The notes below the pieces were generated by a model that was not told where the DNA came from, searched no databases, and saw nothing but the letters and a program-made list of their open reading frames with translations. A DNA stretch of 7,957 bases. Source: Fibrobacter sp. Its GTDB lineage: Bacteria; Fibrobacterota; Fibrobacteria; Fibrobacterales; Fibrobacteraceae. Every line of letters begins with the position of its first letter. The stretch's first letter is position 1. The position numbers and the translations under genes were made by a program. The stretch lies in contig JABUUR010000456.1 of NCBI GenBank assembly GCA_021443065.1, forward strand, positions 1 through 7,957, written 5' to 3'. Positions 6,301 through 7,957 of the stretch are shown in pieces.

Positions 6301-7674
6301 GATTCTGCAATCCTTGCCAAGGGTAACATTTCAAGGATTGATTCTGCATGGGAATACAGCGCCCCCTATGCAGGCAAGTATCATACGGAACTTGTCCTGA
6401 ATGTGGATGGGCAAAAAGTCCAAGGCATTCGGGGTTCCTTTGCCGTTGTAGACCAGGTGCGCGTGACGGGCAGGAACTGGAGCATGGTTTCTTTGGGAGC
6501 CCTCCAGCAGCAAAACGTAGACCTGGGTTCCGAAGCCTCCCTCTACTGGTGGGATGAAAAGAACCCGGTGGGCGACTACTGGCAGTACCGCACCTACAAT
6601 GGTGGCGATGTGATGCCGTCCCAAGGTTTCTGGTATAGTTCCCCCGAAGGCGATGAGTTTGTCATCCAGGTGGATTCCGTAGACAAGAATGCAGAAATCC
6701 TCTGGGACCTTGACAGCGTGTACAGCGGCTGGAACATGGTGGCCAACCCCTACGGCTGGGCGATCGACCTGACTTTTGCCGACGATAACGGCGCCGGTGT
6801 AACTTTCTACCAGTGGCTCCCCGAGGAGGGTGCATACGGCCCCGCAACCCACATTGGCCCCTACGAAGCGGTTTGGGCTAAACTTGGCAAGGGTGCTTCT
6901 GCTACCGTGCGGGTCCCTGCTGCACCCTATGTTGACGGAGGCAAAAAAGAAAGTTCCGTGGAGCAGAAGGTCGCGGCCCTTCGCAAGGGCCTGCGCAAGG
7001 CTACGTCCCAAAACTGGTCTGTGGTGGCAATCCTTTCTGACGAAAAGGGCAGGGCGGACTTCTGGAATGTCATAGGTGCAGGTGACGAGGCCTCCACAAT
7101 GGACGAACCTCCGGCAGGCATGGGCGACCGTGTGAACCTTTCTGTAATGGAGGGCAAGAAGGCTCTCGCAAAATCTGTGAAGCCTGTGGCTGAGGAATAC
7201 CAATGGACTTTCTCTGTGGCCGCATCAAGTACCCGCGAAGGCAAACTGACCTTTGACGGCGTTGACGAATTGAATGCCCTGGGGCTCCACCTGTATGTGA
7301 CCGTAGACGGCGTTACCCGGGAAGTCGAGGCCGGCGAAGCGGTAAATGTTTCCCTCACCAAGTCTTCCAAGGAAGTCGGGGTGCGTGTGGCGGCCTCTGC
7401 CAAGGCCATCGCTGTTGCCAGTCGCATTGGCGGTTTGCGTATGGGCCAGTCTGCAAGCGAATTGCAACTGCAGTTCGATGCCTCTGCCGACCTGGCAGGC
7501 TCCACCGCCCGCTACACCTTGGTGGGTGTAAACGGAAAGAAAATCGCCGCAGGTTCCTTTACTGCAAACTCCGGTAGCAACCTCATGACGGTTTCCGCCC
7601 CCAAGGCAGGCGTCTACTACATGCACCTTAAGGTCGGCTCCCAGACCACCTCCGCCAAGGTGCTGGTAAAGTAA
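3337..7674 (+). CDS. Large secreted/surface protein with GLUG repeats, InlB-like module and type IX-like C-terminal sorting domain
   Basis: This is a 1445-residue exported protein. The ATG is preceded by GAGG (3327-3330) at 6 nt. Residues 1-22 form a signal peptide (MRKS..., cleavage likely after FSA); a weaker lipobox-like LFAC at 13-16 is an alternative. At about 167-191 an F-D-G-N-G...GLF segment introduces the repeats. Twelve GLUG-type motifs (mostly xGGLVGx) start near residues 224 (degenerate), 251, 305, 347, 386, 435, 475, 525, 575, 612, 663 and 698, spaced 27-54 residues. About 860-920 resembles an InlB_B_2/Listeria-Bacteroides repeat (EGKVFVGWD). Then come a Ser-rich linker (921-944), beta-rich domains with N-W-S-M-V (about 1047) and GWNMVANPYGW (1131-1141) motifs, and a tail at about 1362-1445 containing G-V-N-G-K-K, AGVYYMHLKVGS and a basic KVLVK end. 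That tail pattern matches FCB type IX secretion sorting domains. No catalytic motif is seen; adhesion or a structural surface role is inference. Confidence 0.88.
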   Translation: MRKSLSISVIAVLFACGAAFSANGSAYYNVFDLSGTLYLTQDAAPCTSPDWKFFFPPTVINQFGTTYVSDGYGGIKPEGGVVYPLQGSEGNCLASVKDTPDNLYKILDEQWVNAATERTLFLGTDIDLGEISADQGKCTVNHKPLPYLVPTPVSSGFFGNTDVIVPFDGNGKVISNLCYEAEKMTQPVGLFETVESSTIQNVTLRNVRIVAKGSEDGADYYPVGALAGVAQNSSLENITVAEVNIVAPMAGGLVGYSYNSTIRMATVNESVSVSNEQNISAGSAGSKVKTLDVPYNEVAYNVFLGGLVGLAVRTNDGDNAKYPSVENVFDVRVDVHDYASGHNSALGGVIGLLSASAESMRNVHVVTKRKADETIPTKIWGGSAMGGLVGYVTVNYIYSSPVVGNLSFSNCSFDGEIGGAQALVSAGTVGNIALGGLIGRSNVITQMNMTIDGFAANLVVDESLKVPGEYDYYVGGVLGYGSKCGSGSSANTDFVSIVNSSTKGSISVYASGTETPNVHVKAFMGGIVGLACLSYDGNGLRNDASSMVITSNIRTAENAPSDGNGRAVLDSVFVGGIAGSVDVNSSVELVLSNLTFDGKIVVNDSLNETRIGGILGVYPEATGGKAVSFDWVKADRSIGNLIAYNANAIDKPATIAKRAVDVGGLCGNCRHVASVGYSSVKGKVSVTGVDAGDYLAVGGLAGRIVNEDSTMKMEKNFVIGDIDVKVSKPEKPDVGYLFGNGVFYGEYIIASNYFYGENSTALDAFGTICGKTGNIEDWKNGKNITYVIRNGARTDLDDENHNGTETEAVMRSAAFAGFMNTPFAKSGYAWAFSESVNDGFPFLTANPQQATVPGSLTPKYEIVFKVEGVAIGESQWLDAGESAVPPTKFTIPEGKVFVGWDSQKYLDVFENAEINAVLQDNPQEDEPLSSSSQPESSGSAPQKNYEVVQGVPQVDGRTVQVSYTVTDLDESKKSELVFYVYDYMGVVVDSAILAKGNISRIDSAWEYSAPYAGKYHTELVLNVDGQKVQGIRGSFAVVDQVRVTGRNWSMVSLGALQQQNVDLGSEASLYWWDEKNPVGDYWQYRTYNGGDVMPSQGFWYSSPEGDEFVIQVDSVDKNAEILWDLDSVYSGWNMVANPYGWAIDLTFADDNGAGVTFYQWLPEEGAYGPATHIGPYEAVWAKLGKGASATVRVPAAPYVDGGKKESSVEQKVAALRKGLRKATSQNWSVVAILSDEKGRADFWNVIGAGDEASTMDEPPAGMGDRVNLSVMEGKKALAKSVKPVAEEYQWTFSVAASSTREGKLTFDGVDELNALGLHLYVTVDGVTREVEAGEAVNVSLTKSSKEVGVRVAASAKAIAVASRIGGLRMGQSASELQLQFDASADLAGSTARYTLVGVNGKKIAAGSFTANSGSNLMTVSAPKAGVYYMHLKVGSQTTSAKVLVK

Positions 7675-7684
7675 ATATCAGCAA

Positions 7685-7898
7685 TGTCATCCCGGGCTTG
7701 CCCCGGGACCTCACCCCACCCTTGTCATCCCGGGCTTGCCCCGGGACCTCACCCCACCCTTGTCATCCCGGGCTTGAGCCGGGACCTCACCCCGCCCTTG
7801 TCATCCCGGGCTTGCCCCGGGACCTCTCCCCGCACTGTCATCCCGGGCTTGCCCGGGACCTCACCCCGCATTGTCATCCCGGGCTTGCCCCGGGATCA
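7685..7898. repeat. Six-copy tandem array of a GC-rich palindromic (REP-like) repeat
   Basis: Copies begin at 7685, 7723, 7761, 7799, 7836 and 7872, with periods of 38, 38, 38, 37 and 36 bp. The last copy is cut short at about 7898. Each starts TGTCATCCCGGGCTTG and contains a hairpin such as TCCCGGG-CTTGC-CCCGGGA (7-bp stem), followed by a spacer of the type CCTCACCCC(A/G)C. Copy 3 has a GAG variant that shortens the stem to 6 bp. Copy 5 has lost one C but keeps a perfect 7-bp stem with a CTTG tetraloop. The last copy ends GGGATC instead of GGGACC. The array begins 10 bp after the stop of the GLUG gene, where hairpins could act as a transcription or RNA-decay barrier. No T-run follows the individual hairpins. 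Confidence 0.92.
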
Positions 7899-7957
7899 TG
7901 CTATGGTATAAAAAAAGGAATTTTAAGTGTATATACCGTCCCGATTTGAGACGTGTT
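7899..7957. other. AT-rich non-coding end of window
   Basis: After the repeat array the composition switches abruptly to AT-rich. A GGTATA (7905-7910) and a TATACC (7932-7937) form a 6-bp inverted repeat 21 bp apart, and a TATATA box is present. This may be the start of a promoter region for a gene beyond the window, but no gene or clear -35/-10 pair can be supported. Confidence 0.3.

Noticed and set aside
6331..7203. 290-codon minus-strand frame opposite the C-terminal half of the GLUG protein
   Set aside because: It is a shadow frame caused by low stop-codon density on the antisense of GC-rich third positions. The sense frame continues through with conserved beta-domain motifs.
7685..7898. 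CRISPR array
   Set aside because: The conserved part and spacers are both repeated almost unchanged with a 36-38 bp period. A CRISPR needs unique spacers between identical repeats, and no cas gene is present.
7684..7949. Two overlapping plus-strand reading frames of 75 and 83 codons rich in 'HPGLAPG' and 'SRDLTP' repeats
   Set aside because: They are translations of the tandem palindromic repeat array. Period changes of 37 and 36 bp break any constant frame relation, there is no ribosome site, and such frames are a known annotation artefact of this repeat type.

Overview
The window most resembles a chromosomal segment of a Fibrobacter-like bacterium (Fibrobacterota, FCB superphylum). This is inferred from style rather than from a marker gene. 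The signs are a large secreted GLUG-repeat protein with a Ser-rich linker and a C-terminal sorting-type domain, small outer-membrane beta-barrels with short AT-rich leaders and strong AAGGAG ribosome sites, a -10 box of the form TATATT, and a terminator ending GCGGGC-T6. No rRNA, tRNA, CRISPR array, transposase or phage gene is visible.

Layout. Bases 1-1377 (+) are the 3' three quarters of a periplasmic solute-binding protein of the SBP_bac_5 family, closest in motif pattern to the YejA peptide-binding branch. A 100-bp convergent spacer follows, holding two degenerate half-copies of a GC-rich palindromic repeat. Two beta-barrel outer-membrane protein genes lie on the minus strand in tandem (1478-2308 and 2467-3081). 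They appear to be separate transcription units: an intrinsic terminator (2402-2430) follows the upstream one, and each has its own sigma70-like promoter. A 255-bp divergent intergenic region (3082-3336) contains a perfect CRP-type TGTGA-N6-TCACA box centred about 61.5 bp upstream of the predicted start of the minus-strand barrel transcript. It also holds an 8-bp perfect inverted repeat nearer the plus-strand gene. Bases 3337-7674 (+) encode a 1445-residue exported protein with about a dozen GLUG-type repeats, an InlB-like module, a Ser-rich linker, beta-rich domains and a C-terminal domain resembling type IX secretion sorting tails. Directly after its stop lies a six-copy tandem array of a 36-38 bp palindrome-containing repeat (7685-7898). 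The last ~60 bp hold no recognisable gene.

The common theme is the cell envelope: peptide uptake, two outer-membrane barrels and a large surface or secreted protein. The genes do not form one operon, and the sequence does not show that they act in one pathway. I see no convincing undescribed multi-gene system. The points most worth a second look are the CRP-like operator, the REP-like tandem array with related remnants at the other end of the window, and the modular GLUG protein.
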